A DNA stretch of 64,000 bases from Wurfbainia villosa (lineage: Eukaryota > Streptophyta > Magnoliopsida > Zingiberales > Zingiberaceae), in the NCBI GenBank assembly GCA_025175895.1, contig CM046000.1:91806753-91870752 (forward strand), read 5' to 3'. The position numbers and the translations under genes were made by a program. Shown here piece after piece: positions 9,319 to 21,330 of the stretch. Numbering within the stretch: the stretch's first letter is position 1; every line of letters starts with the position of its first letter. The notes beneath the pieces were generated by a model. It was not told where the DNA came from and did not search any database. It saw nothing but the letters and a program-made list of their open reading frames with translations.

Positions 9319-12040
9319 ATCAAAACACCATATGATACGGCAATGTAGCATGCATGGTCATGCCTACACACCCCTACTCGCTACCACGACTCCAGTGTGG
9401 CCTAGGTGGCACGACATGACAACTATTCCAACTCACACCAACCACTGCTCTAGAGTGGCCGAGTGGGCAGTATGATCAAGTATCATATGAGAGTAAAGAG
9501 CTCTCTACACAACGGGGGTCTCTGCTGCTGGCCACTCTGACTGACACTACCAATACGTGGTCGAGTACCACGCACTCAGGACAACTGCACGTACTCCAAC
9601 TACCACCGTCTATAGTGGTAGAGTGCGGCACAACAAATGCTCTGCCCTCACACCAGTTACTCCTCCGGGAGTAACCTGGGACGCAGGATGACTAACGACT
9701 CTCTCAACCCCAAGGGAGACGATGTCGTCAGTATGCATGCAATGACATGAAGGTACTGTCTCACATACAAACATCTACCACAGATTCTCTGTTCAACAGA
9801 GAGTCATATCCCTTTGATCAGTACACTCTCTATCATGTAGAGAGCCGTATCAACTGATCATGGCAAGCTAGGACCACCGGTCCATAGTGATACACTATTT
9901 ACAACTCACCTGACCATTTACACAACACATGGTTGGTAAATAAGTATGCAACATACGGGTATTGGAATAACTCCTACATTTAAGGCATTACCTACCCACG
10001 AAAGATCTTTTTGCCAATTTATAAATTGGGTCATCACCCGTACTCTAACATCTACACCCTACTAAACATCTAGGCCTATTTACATCACATCTATAACCCT
10101 AAATCATAATAAAGGAAATGTGATATCAACATTTGAGTAAATATAGCCAACGACAAGTATCAAGCATAAGATAAATAAGAGCAGTGTCAAGGTAATATGA
10201 ACACCTAACATGCTCATATCTATGACTAAATCTGAATGCAATTACATCTACCTGACCAGGGTAGGAAATTACCCACCTGTTGTAAATGCTCGTAGTACTA
10301 GAGTCCTCACGTCCGCGGACCCGTCTCGTATCCATGTCCTGCACATTTTAAACATTGTGGTCATTTCAAGCATGCAACAATATATATATAAATTTGCTAT
10401 TCTCCCGTTTCTATATTCGCGTCCCTTAATCAAATACGAATTAGAAATCCAAATAGCCAGACTTGACCATTTAATTAAAACCCATCGGTTTCAATTAGCA
10501 AAAGTGCTAACTTCCTCATCCAATTCTATATCCAACTTAACAAAGTTAATCTCATAAAGATTTAACCTTTTACACCCAATCTATTGTAATAGTATCACCA
10601 ATAGAATCAGTTATAAATCTAATCCTTTCACTTAGCCCCAACCGAGCTAAGCCCAATACCAACCACTCAAGGTCATTGCAGCCCTTTCGCGACCAAGAGC
10701 AGCCTTATTCACAACCATAACGGCAGCAATTCCTTGCCCACAACCGCATAGTCGTTCATAGCTTACTCAAACAGTCTTTTACACTCAATTTCAGCCGTAC
10801 AGCCGATCCTCGCTCACTCAGACAATTACAACTAACCTAACTCCACTCACAACCTCTCAATATAATATTACCGACCTCACATCCGGTTAAATTCACCGGC
10901 ACATCTGTGAACAACTAACACAACCCATTTCTCCATTCCCAGCTCCATCACAACACATCATAGCCACAGTCACGAAAGGAATTTCTCCCTCGGATCCCTC
11001 AACCTTGACAAACAACCAAAATTTAGAAATTACAGATACGAGGTAGTGTAAATTGAACTTACCAGTCGTTGAAACCTCCACCTACAGCAAGGTCTCCAAA
11101 ACCTAGCAGCCTCCGTTCACTAATCAAGCTACTGCCCAAAACCTAATAAACACCTCATTAAGCTCTCAACTCCCTGTCCATCCATTGAATCAAAATTGAA
11201 TTCACAGTACAAAAGAGGGGAAACTAATTTTTCTTACCAACACTTGAAGCTTCACAGATAGTAAATCCCGCTATCCCCTTTTCACCGGCAACCATTGCCC
11301 AAAACAAATCCAATTAACGAATGACCACCATAGCAGGTGTAGGTCTCATCCAAGGTGAGGAATCACCCCTTACCTAGCACTCACAGTGATCGCCGACGCA
11401 ACCTCCAATTTCGATCGGGAAGAACAGCTTCCGATCCAAAATGTCGCCGACCCAAATTTCCCAGCCATTGCTCTCTCACTACTCACTCTTGCTGTTGCCA
11501 CGTTCGTGGGCGCTGACGAGGACACGGAGAAGCTGTCGCCGACCCGAACTCTTCGCCATGCTCTCGCCCACTGTAGGTGTGTCCTAGAGCACCTACGAGG
11601 GTGGTCAGTGCCGCTGGTCACAAGGAAGACGAACAAGAGGAGGGATTCGGCTAGAAGTGTCCGGAGGCGAAGATCACGAGAGGCAAAGACACTGTGAGGG
11701 AGAGGAGTCACTCATGTGCGTGCGGTGAGGAAGTGGAGGTGTCGCGGTGAGAAAAAGATCGGGGAGAAACTGCTCGGGAATTAAGAGTGGCGGCGAGAAA
11801 ATGCAGTAACGAAAATAATCGAAAATGATTTGGCCATAAAGGAAAACAAGTCGGGTTTGGCAGATAAATGGGTCGGGTTTCAGACCCGTTAAGCCTTTTT
11901 AACTCCTAAGCAAAGAGGGTATTAGAAATCTCCATTCGAGTCCAGAAAAATTCTTAAAAATTCTTAGAAAATTTCTTAGGGTATTCTCCTAATTACCCAA
12001 CATTTATTTATTTATTTATTTTTTTCTGTGGTATTTTACA
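8403..12040 (-). mobile_element. Gypsy-C 3' LTR
   Basis: 3638 bp from TGTCACGCC to TGGTATTTTACA, aligned along most of its length with 17179-22613. It holds (TA)n tracts at about 8870-8889 and 9289-9318. A ~400 bp stretch (about 9344-9750) is missing from the other LTR. ORFs inside it, such as 10210-10557 and 11386-11697, have mirrored shadows in the other LTR and look non-genic. Confidence 0.88.
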
Positions 12041-12056
12041 TTCTCTCCCACTTATT
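12041..12056 (-). other. Gypsy-C polypurine tract
   Basis: The plus strand reads TTCTCTCCCACTTATT directly beside the LTR end, so the minus strand has the purine run AGTGGGAGAGAA required for plus-strand priming. Confidence 0.7.
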
Positions 12057-12139
12057 ACAATTTGGTCTCCAAATTTCGTACTTAAATGCAAAAATTTGAT
12101 CAAGCATATTCCGAAATAACCACATACCTCAAACAAACA

Positions 12140-13420
12140 GATGAGGGTATCAAGCTCGGATAGTATCCTCCAGCTCCTATATAGCCTCCTCATCAGTATG
12201 ATGCTGCCATCCAACCTTTACGAGTCAGATTGTTTTGTTCCGCAACTGTCGCTCCTTGCGACCAAGAATCCGCACCGGAATCTCCTCATAAGTCGCATTC
12301 GCCTGGAGTGGTATCAGAACTTCTTTCAGAACATGGTCAGATCGTATTTCCTCAGCATAGAAACATGAAATACATTGTGAACACCTGCTAGTGTCGGAGG
12401 TAAGGCCAACCGATAAGCTACACCTCCAATTCGCTCCAATATCTCAAATGGACCAATGTAGCGTGGAGCTAATTTTCCCTTTAGCCCAAATCTCTTGACT
12501 CCTTTGATGGGTGACACTCGTAGGAATACATGGTCCTCGATCGAGAATTCTAAAGGCCTTCGCCTCCGGTCTGCATAACTCTTCTGTCGGTCCTGTGCCT
12601 CAGATAATCGTCGTCTGATCACTCGCACCAACTCTGCATCATGCTAGATAGTCTGAGGCCCCAATAACTGTCGTTCCCCAACATCCTCCCATAACACAGG
12701 AGATCTGCAAGGTCTGCCATATAACGCCTCGAAAGGAGCCATCTGAATAGAAGAGTGGTAGCTGTTGTTAAAGGAAAATTCCACTAAAGGAAAGTGGTCC
12801 TCCCAACTGCCATCGAAATCCATGACACAAGATCACAGTAGATCCTCAAGAGTTTGAATGATACGCTCAGATTGTCCATCTGTCTGCACATGAAATGCTG
12901 TACTGAGTCGAAGCTCTGTGCCCATGGCCTGCTGCAGACTCTATCAGAATCGCGAAGTAAATTGTAGATCTCTATCAGATATGATACTCAATGGTACACC
13001 ATGCAATCTGATGATCTCTCAGTAGTACAATTTCGCTAGACGATCCAATGAGTCCGTCTCATGAATCGGAAGGAAGTGAGCTGATTTGGTTAATCGATCC
13101 ACGGTCACCCAAATCACACATGTCCTTTACGGGTTCTGGGTAATTCCATAACAAAATCCATCGTGATATGCTCCCACTTCCATTCTGGGATCAAAATTTC
13201 CTGAAGTAAGCCAGTAGATTTCTGATGTTCAGCCTTCTCTTGCTGGCATACTAAACATTGTGCAACAAAGTTCGCAATATCTCATTTCATACCATTCCAC
13301 CAGTATAAATGCTTCAAATCTCAGTACATCCGAGTACCACCAGGATGTATAGCAAATCTTGACTGATGTGCTTCCTGTAGCAGTTCTTTTTTAACTGGGT
13401 GCGTGTCCGTAACACATAAT
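12140..13420 (-). pseudogene. Gypsy-C integrase with chromodomain-like tail
   Basis: Translating down from 13420 gives the zinc-finger end (CLVCQQEKAEH near 13255), a MDFVMELPRT core block near 13160, ISDRDLQFTSRF near 12990, and a DGQSERIIQTLEDLL block near 12870 containing the third catalytic residue. The LYGRPCRSPVLWEDVG block follows near 12720. An open stretch of 101 codons (12631-12326) is the GPFEILERIG domain. It is followed in another frame by a chromodomain-like tail ending near 12145 (PVRILGRKERQLRNK, then WELEDTIRARYPHLF). Several in-frame stops interrupt the core. The tail is the feature that suggests a chromovirus. Confidence 0.85.
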
Positions 13421-15186
13421 CATCCACGGAAACGAAGTACACCATTCTCGTCACTCAAGAAATCCGTCTGACGTTCTGAGTCTATCGTGCTGCATAGGAA
13501 CTGCAGATGCCGGTCACTGACTTGTGCTTCCTTGATCCTCTCAGCAATTGCGGAATGGGCAACCATAAAAACTAATATCCCCCGGGATGTTTGACTGTGT
13601 TCAGACAATCCCAACTTTGAGAACTGTCGAACTATATCAGTAACTGCTGTCAGGTGACTGGCCAGAATCCCACGAGACTTCCTGCTCAATGCATTTGCTA
13701 CCACATTAGCTTTTCCTGGATGATACTGGATGGTGTAGTCATAATCCTTCAGATATTCCATCCACCTCTCATCTCAAATTGACTCTTCGTGTGAACAAAT
13801 ACTTGGACTTTTATAGGTGCATGTAGATCTCAAAAGTAATCCCATACAAGTAGTGCCTCCATATCTTCAATGCGAAAATAATTGTGGCTAACTCTAGATC
13901 ATGCACAGGGTAATTTCTCTTGTAATCCTTTAGTTGATGGGAGGCATAAGATACCACACGGTTAGACTGCATCAAAACTGCACCCAACCCTTGGATAGAA
14001 GCATCCGTATAAATAACCATCCCATCAACACCAGAAGGAATCACTAAGACTGGTGCAGAAACTAGCCATCGTTTAAGCTCCTGGAAGCTAGTTTCACAAG
14101 CCTCTGACCAGGTGAACTTGACCCCTTTCCGAGTCAGGCGAGTGAGTGGCATAGCGATACTCGAGAATCCCTCCACGAATCTCCGATAATACCCGTCCAG
14201 ACCAAGGAAACTACGAACCTCCTGAACTGATTTTGGCTGCTCCCAACTGGTAATCGCCCCAATCTTCTGAGGATCTACAGAAATACCTCTGCTGGATACC
14301 ACATGTCTAAGAAAATTCACTAAGGATAACCAGAACGCACACTTGCTAAACTTACCATACAACTGCTCCCGTCGCAACGTCTCCAATACTATCCGTAGAT
14401 GTTGTTCATGCTTCTCCTCAAATCGAGAATAAATCAATATATCATCGATGAAAACTATCACGAACTGATCTATATATTTCAGGAATACCCGATTTATTAA
14501 GTCCATAAATGTAGCTTGGGCATTCGTGAGACCGAACGACATCACTAGAAACTCGTAATGCCCTTAACGGGTGCGGAAAGCTATTTTCTGAACATCCTCA
14601 TCTCTTATCCGAAGCTAATGATATCCTGAGCACAGATAAATTTTAGAATACACACATGTATCCTTAAGTTGATCGAACAAATCTTCTATCCTCGGTAGTG
14701 GATATTTGTTTTAACTGTGACTGTATTCAGTTGCCGATAGTCAATACATAACCGCAACTATCCATCCTTCTTTTTGACAAAGAGTATCGGTGCTCCCCAT
14801 GGTGAAACACTAGGTCGGATGAATCCATTATCCAACAACTCCTGCAGTTGAACTTTAAGTTCATTTAGCTCTTTTGGCGCCATCCGATAAGGAGGTTTCG
14901 ATATAGGCACGATTCCTGGGATCACCTCTATCGCAAATTCAACTTGCCTAGGAGGTGGCAAGCCTGGAAGTTCATCTGGAAACACATCTGGATACTCTCG
15001 GACTACTCGTACATCAGAGAGGGGTGGTAGTCCTTCGTTCACAACTTTGACTAGAGATAATAAATAACCCTGATAACCTTGGGCCAATAGCTTTTGGGCC
15101 TGTAAAGCCGATATAATAGATAATCCATCATCTCTAGTACCAAAAAATTCCCAAGCTGGTTGATCCGGTGGTCGAAATGTCACCAC
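13421..15186 (-). pseudogene. Gypsy-C reverse transcriptase and RNase H
   Basis: The RT N-terminus is open at 15186-14758 (PPYRMAPKELNELK, then SPWGAPILFVKKKDG). Between 14757 and 14546 the frame is disrupted, although LRLCIDYRQLNTVTVK is still readable. A 244-codon stretch (14545-13811) then carries the FIDDILIYSR catalytic box near residue 35 and the RNase H start VIYTDASIQGLGAV. The RNase H end (YHPGKANVVANALSRKS) lies in 13761-13420 in another frame. The enzyme copies element RNA into DNA, but this copy cannot make it. Confidence 0.9.
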
Positions 15187-15577
15187 TCGCTTGCCAATCC
15201 ATCAGAGTACGATAAGCGACCAACCAGTCCATACCGAGAATAATATTGAACTATATCATTTCCAAAACCTGAAGGTCCACTGTAAGGATATGCCCGTCAA
15301 AATCTAATGGGCAACCTTTGATTTCTTGGTGGCTAGTCAGTACCTCTTCTGATGGCAAGGATACTGCTAACCCACAAAAATGAACTATTGGGATTCTTCC
15401 AACTCTACCCAGAAATATTCTAGATACGAATGAATGGGAACTACCGGTATCAATCAAAGTATCAACGTATATAGAGTAAACTGAAACCATACCGCGTATG
15501 ACTAATCCCTCAGCCCGTTGTGCCTCATCTCTGGTGATGAAAAAAACTCGTCCAGTCTCGATATTCGTCGGCTGCAT
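15187..15577 (-). pseudogene. Gypsy-C aspartic protease
   Basis: A 108-codon open stretch (15577-15251) contains the retropepsin site IDTGSSHSFVS (about residues 42-52) and the GCPLDFDGHILTVDL block, as in gypsy proteases. It lies between the gag tail and RT in the usual order. The connection to RT is broken near 15200. Confidence 0.87.
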
Positions 15578-15689
15578 CCTTGACGAAGTAGTAGTGTGCC
15601 TCCACTCTGGCTGGATCTGGCTCTATTATACTGGAGGCTGAGTCGCTGGTGTAGGCATAAGATATCCCTAAGAGTTGGCTGGTAAGAAC

Positions 15690-16956
15690 TGCTATGGTGC
15701 AGATACTCCTGGGTAGTAGATCACCGAAGATGAAGGATACTGGATCATTGTCGGCATCACTGTAGGGGCACCCCCTGCATCTGGTACAACTGTGCTGGTG
15801 GAGGTACTGGCTACCTTTGACCATATGTCTGAGTCTGCGGTGCTGTCCTCTGCTTCCGCTGCTGGGTAGACTTCTTCCCCTTGTTGGAGCTATCAGGAAA
15901 CTCCAACTGTGCTTTCAGTGTACAATCACAACTAGTATGACCAGGTTGTTTGCAATAATAGCAAATAGGCTGCTCCAAAGGAGACTCTGATACTCTGTGG
16001 CTTTCAGATCCACATTTATAGCATCCATTCATGCTTCGGCCCTTACGACTATTCTGTGACCCTCCAGAATACTCTGATGCTGGACGTTTCCTCTTCTGTG
16101 ATCTAGCTGACCCTTCTGCAGCACCTCGCGTAGTTCCTTTTTGCTCTCGTTTCTTCTGAGTCCCCTGAGCTGAACCCTAGTTCTGCTGCTTGCCCTGAGT
16201 CATCTGCTTCTCTATATCCTTTTCCTTGGAAATTTGCTGGGAAGTCATCTCGATGAAGATGGTGTGGTCCAATGCCTTCCTGTATGAGGTAATGATAGAT
16301 CCTGACATCCTGCTCCGTATATAAGCAGCAAGACCCTGTGTGAATTGGTACATCCGATCTGCATCCTGTGCTACCAGATGAGAGTAGAACTCTGATAGTC
16401 TGGTAAACTCTGCGTTGTACTCCATAACGGAATGATCACCTTGTTTCAAGCTCAAGAATTCCTGACGACGTGCTGTAGAAAATGCCGAAGGAAAGTACTG
16501 TCTCCAGAAAGCATCTCGAAAGATTGCCCAAGTAATCCCACGCTCCCCGAGTAAAGTCTTCTAGATTTTCCACTAAGTAACAGCCAGATCTCTGAGATGA
16601 TACGTAGCAAGGCCCACCTTCTCCTCATCTGTGCAGTTCATGTACTCGAAAGTGTCTTCCATATTTTCCAGCCAAGATCGGGCAATCCATGGGTCGGACT
16701 CCCCTCGGAACAAGGTGAACTTTTCCTTGGACGAACGTGCTAACACGAGTATCCGTGCTTTATCATTGAGCCAACTGGACTCTACAGGCTCTGGCATAGT
16801 CAATGGTACATCCAAATTTTGAGGCTCCGAATCACCAATAGGGGAAAGCTGAGGCTGTTCCCGAATAACGGGCTCAGTAGTGGTAGCCTCTTGTCTCTCA
16901 ACTTCGATGGATCGCCTTGATAGACGACCTCTACTATGAGTCTGCATAGGTGCCAT
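15690..16956 (-). pseudogene. Gypsy-C gag
   Basis: The gag frame starts at about 16956, 200 bp past the PBS, with an acidic leader. The gag domain follows (FTLFRGESDPWIARSWLENME near 16720), then a stop near 16573 and a second open part (16455-16177, SLKQGDHSVMEYNAEFTRL). A zinc-knuckle region at 16032-15811 contains the complete CCHC motif CYYCKQPGHTSCDC near 15960. A further 22 codons precede the chosen ATG in the same frame (from 17022), so the start is uncertain. Several in-frame stops break the gene. Confidence 0.83.
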
Positions 16957-17159
16957 AACTTTGACTGTATACACCTGTGGAACAAGTTTAGATAAGTAAC
17001 TATATGAAATATGAGTTATCATAAATACTTACTTCATGCTGCCTGGAGCTTATGTCGCTGTCAATCCCATCTCACAAAAACCAAATCCGAAAAATATACC
17101 GACTCCTGAGAATCCAAGACTCAAAAACAAAATCATTGTATGACATCACATAACCTTTG

Positions 17160-17171
17160 GCTCAGATACCA
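17160..17171 (-). other. Gypsy-C primer-binding site
   Basis: Minus-strand TGGTATCTGAGC, one mismatch from the initiator-Met-tRNA complement TGGTATCAGAGC, eight bases from the LTR edge. Confidence 0.85.
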
Positions 17172-17644
17172 ATAAAGTTGTCACCCCCCGAGAGTATGCC
17201 ATGCCGAAAATCAAACGGACGACATCTTCCCTATACGTGGCAACATTTCGGGTTAATACAAGACCCGTAGGCCCACAACAACAACATAATATAAATATAT
17301 CAACCACAACGAAAATATAAACCACATACCCACAACATACATACTAAAAACATATAGGTGTACACCACCTGACAAGTCCATAATAATAAAACTGTACATA
17401 AAACATCAAATACAGAAATAAAGTCAACAACATCACAACAAAGACTATAATAAAACAAGTCCATAACATAATCAAAGTCCAAGACATAAAATGAATTCCT
17501 TGGGAGACTCAAAAAATGGAGATGGGATGGATCGTCGGCGCAACTCCAAGTCATCACGAAGACTTCTACCTATTACCTGGGTGACAGAAAAACCCAGGGT
17601 CTGTGGTGGTGAGTAAAACTCAGCAGGTAATAAGATAGAACATG

Positions 17645-17683
<39 letters not shown>

Positions 17684-18071
17684 ATATCATATGTCATTCA
17701 ACAGTTATATCTACTCGTACAACAGGTATACATCAGCATAATAAGTATACATACATGCATACACTAAACAAACTGAACAACAAACGATGCTGACATACCT
17801 GACAGTCAGCTACTCTACTCTCATCCAACCTGGGCATATATCCACAACACAAGGTATAAAGAATAATACTAACTCACACTACAACATCATGATATGGGTC
17901 GAGGGTATCACAGTGAATAACAAACAAGTATACAAGTATCGAGCCTACTACCATATAGAAAATGCAATAGCATGTATGAATATGTACAAACAAATGCAAC
18001 AAACATAGTACATACAAATGCATCATCAAAGTGAGTATACATATAGACTGCATCTGTATGTATACTGATCA

Positions 18072-18076
<5 letters not shown>

Positions 18077-18148
<72 letters not shown>
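18077..18148. repeat. (TA)n microsatellite in Gypsy-C 5' LTR
   Basis: About 70 bp of uninterrupted AT dinucleotide. The matching position in the 3' LTR (9289-9318) is only about 30 bp, so the tract expanded after insertion. A second tract is at 17647-17682 (about 20 bp in the partner, 8870-8889). Confidence 0.9.
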
Positions 18149-18151
<3 letters not shown>

Positions 18152-19187
18152 AAACACCGTATGATACGACAATGCAGAGATTCATATCACATACAAACAT
18201 CTACCACAGACTCTCTGTTCAATAGAGAGTCATATCCCTTTGATCAATACACTCTCTATCATGTAGAGAGCTGTACTCAACTGATCATGGCAAGCTAGGA
18301 CCACCGGTCCATAGCGACACACTATTTATGACTCACCTGACCATTTACACAACACATGGTTGGTAAATAAGTATGCAACATATGGGTATTGGAATAACTC
18401 CTACATTTAGGGGATTACCTACCCACGAACGACCTTTTTGCCAATTTATAAATTTGGTCATCACCCGTACTCTAACATCTACACCCTACTAAACATCTAG
18501 GCCTAATTACATCACATCTATAACCCTAAATCATAATAAAGGAAATGTGATATCAACCTTTGAGTAAATATAGCCAACGACAAGTATCAAGCATAAGATA
18601 AATAAGAGCAGGGTCAAGATAATATGAACACCTAACATGCTCATATCTACGACTAAATCTGAATGCAATTACATCTACTTGACTAGGGTAGGAAATTACC
18701 CACCTGCTATAAATGCTTGTAGTACTAGAGTCCTCACGCCCGCGGACCCGTCTCGTATCTACGTCCTGCACATTTCAAACATTGTGGTCATTTCAAGCAT
18801 TCAACAATATATATATAAATTCGCTATTCTCCTATTTCTATATTTGCGTCCCTTAATCAAATACGAAATTGAAACTCAAATAGCCAGACTTGACCATTTA
18901 ATTTAAACCCATCGGTTTCAATTAGCAAAAGTGCTAACTTCCTCATCCAATTCTATATCCAACTTAACAAAGTTAATCTCAAAAAGATTTAACCTTTTAC
19001 ACCCAATCTATTGTAATAATATCACCAACAGAATCAGTTATAAATCTAATCCTTTCACTTAGCCCCAACTGAGCTAAGCCCAATACCAACCATTCAAGGT
19101 CATTGCAACCCTTTTGCGACCAAGAGCAGCCTTGTTCACAACCGTAGCACCGGCAATTCCTTGCCCACAATCGCACAATCATTCACA

Positions 19188-21330
19188 TGAAGGTTTTGCC
19201 CGGAAGCTCTGATACCAATTGTAGGGTTTTGCTTATCGAGTCAGTGAGGGGAAACTTCGCTTCCCTCTTCACCTCGATCGTTTGTTCATGGCGATCCCAT
19301 CGATGTCCCCGGATTAAAAAATTTAATCCTAGACACAAGGGATTGCCCAAACAACCAAGTCATCATCGTGCTATTCGTTTAGAGAGGTCACTTGAACAAA
19401 CTCGTTGTTCAAGCAACCAACCTCTATTCTATGAGTAGCCGCGGAATATACGATGTCCGAATCGCCGGTTTTTGTATTTATGATCGGGATCCAAGTATTA
19501 TTTAGCCACAAACAGATTTATATCATGCTCATAATTGAAAAACAAATACAAACATGTAACATATAAAAATTAGAGAATCGATATACCTCTCGATCTTCTA
19601 ATGTATGACCTTCCTCATTTCGGACGTCGTGTGGGCGACGATCTATGAAAAGTTGAAGCTCCTAGATCGTAAATCTTCCTTCCTTGCTCTTCCAAAGCAA
19701 GAGGAAGAATAGAAACAAGGCTCATCTCCTTCCTATAGCCAACCAACAAGCAACAAGGAGAATGCTTGCCGCTGACCAACAAGGAGAAGGAGATAATGGT
19801 GGAAACCGGCCAAGACACCAAGGGAAACCCCTAAGTCTTGTTTCCACCACCCAAGGAGAAGGAGAATAGGGTCTTTGGATGCCGGCCAAGGGCTGGAAAG
19901 AGGGTTGTGGGTACCGGCCACCAAGGGAAAGGAAGAAGAAAGCAAACTACTTCCTTATTTGGTGCCACCCAAGCCTCCTAAACCCTAAGCTTCCAAACCC
20001 TAATCCTAGCTCTCCTAATGGCCGGCCATGGAAGTGGGGAAGAAGATTAGGATGAGCACCGTCCAAGGTAGAGGGAAGAAGGGAGGAACTGGCCAAACCT
20101 TAGGAAGAAGAAGAAAAACTTTTCCACTTGTTACCGCCCACCCCTAGCTCCCAAAACCCTAGCCACCCAAACCTAATCCTAAACCAACTAGGATTCCTAG
20201 CCTCCAAAGGAAGCAAACCCTAATCCCCTTAAGCCATCATCCCTCCTTGCCGCCCACTTTTTGATCTCTATTTATAAAGTTGGGCTCAAGCCATGATTTA
20301 ATCTCCTCCATTGGTTCTAGGGATTTAATCTCAACCGTCGGATCTAGAGATTTAATCTCAATCGTCGGATCGAGAGATTTAATCTCTACCTTGGGTCTAG
20401 AGTTTTGTTTCTATCCTTTGGATCTAAGCTTCATGAGGTGTTAATAGGCTACATTAGGGACCATGAGGAGCAGTTGGATCATGGCCACCCATGGATCAAG
20501 CCCACATAAAGTCCGATCCATTAATGATAATCCAATCCACTAAAGGATTATCATTGATCTACCTCACCAACCCGCATATTATAATATGGGCTCCATATAT
20601 TATTTGTACATTTTCTCCCCATGTTTAAGATCTCGAATGTCCATCGATTAATTAATTTATTGACCATTAATTAATCAACATCTAACTCCTTGAGTAGTAC
20701 CACTCAACCTTTTCATCATGCCGGACCAAATCCACCTGCAGGGTTTACATGATGAACCTTATGAGCTCCTCAAGCGGACATCATCATCCTAATATATAGG
20801 ACACGGTTTCCTCCTATAATCAACGACACATAATATAAATAATATCATCTCCCAACTTACCGAGCCTATCGATTTAATCTATAAATCTCGCCCATTGGTA
20901 AATCAAAGAGATGACTACTAAGCATATGTGCCCGTTATTATATTGGGATTAAGAGCATGTACAAAATAATATTTGAGGTCCGATTCGATTATGTAGTCAG
21001 CAATAAATCGAATCACCTCTAAGTCGGTCCTGCTCAATACACTCAAAGTGCACTAGTGTGATTCTATGGTCAAGACAAACCAATACCAAATCACACTACA
21101 ATCATTCCGATGGTTTGTCCAAAGCCATCTCGGTTGTGAGCCTTTACTTATACTTTACAAGGAGCCGATAATATTGATCTCCCGTGTGATACCACACACC
21201 ATGTTATCTACAATGTAATGTATTAGACAATATTGCATAACCATAAAAATGCAAACAATGTTCATGTGATTCTTATTTCAAAATAAAGATGTTCATACAA
21301 AAGGTAGACTTTTCAGTATACATCCCTACA
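19188..21330 (-). mobile_element. LTR-D: copia-type LTR insertion carrying a PBS at one end, TCACA target duplication
   Basis: The inserted segment is flanked by TCACA at 19183-19187 and 21331-21335. The unoccupied site is seen in the partner LTR near 10760. The bulk (19220-21330, TGTAGGG to CCCTACA) is an LTR with perfect terminal inverted heptamers. To its left are 32 bp containing the PBS complement GCTCTGATACCA (19206-19217) and starting TGAAGG. There is no second LTR. A TATA box lies near 20267-20278 (minus), and about four 27-bp units follow at 20308-20413. It is related to LTR-J and the Copia-F LTRs. Confidence 0.85.
20308..20413. repeat. 27-bp tandem array in LTR-D (about 4 units)
   Basis: Units follow the pattern CCGTCGGATCTAGAGATTT plus AATCTCAA. 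They lie about 30 bp upstream of the minus-strand TATA box and match the arrays in LTR-J and Copia-F. Confidence 0.85.

Noticed and set aside
18031..18225. 64-codon plus ORF with a long Ile-Tyr repeat
   Set aside because: It is the translation of the (TA)n microsatellite.
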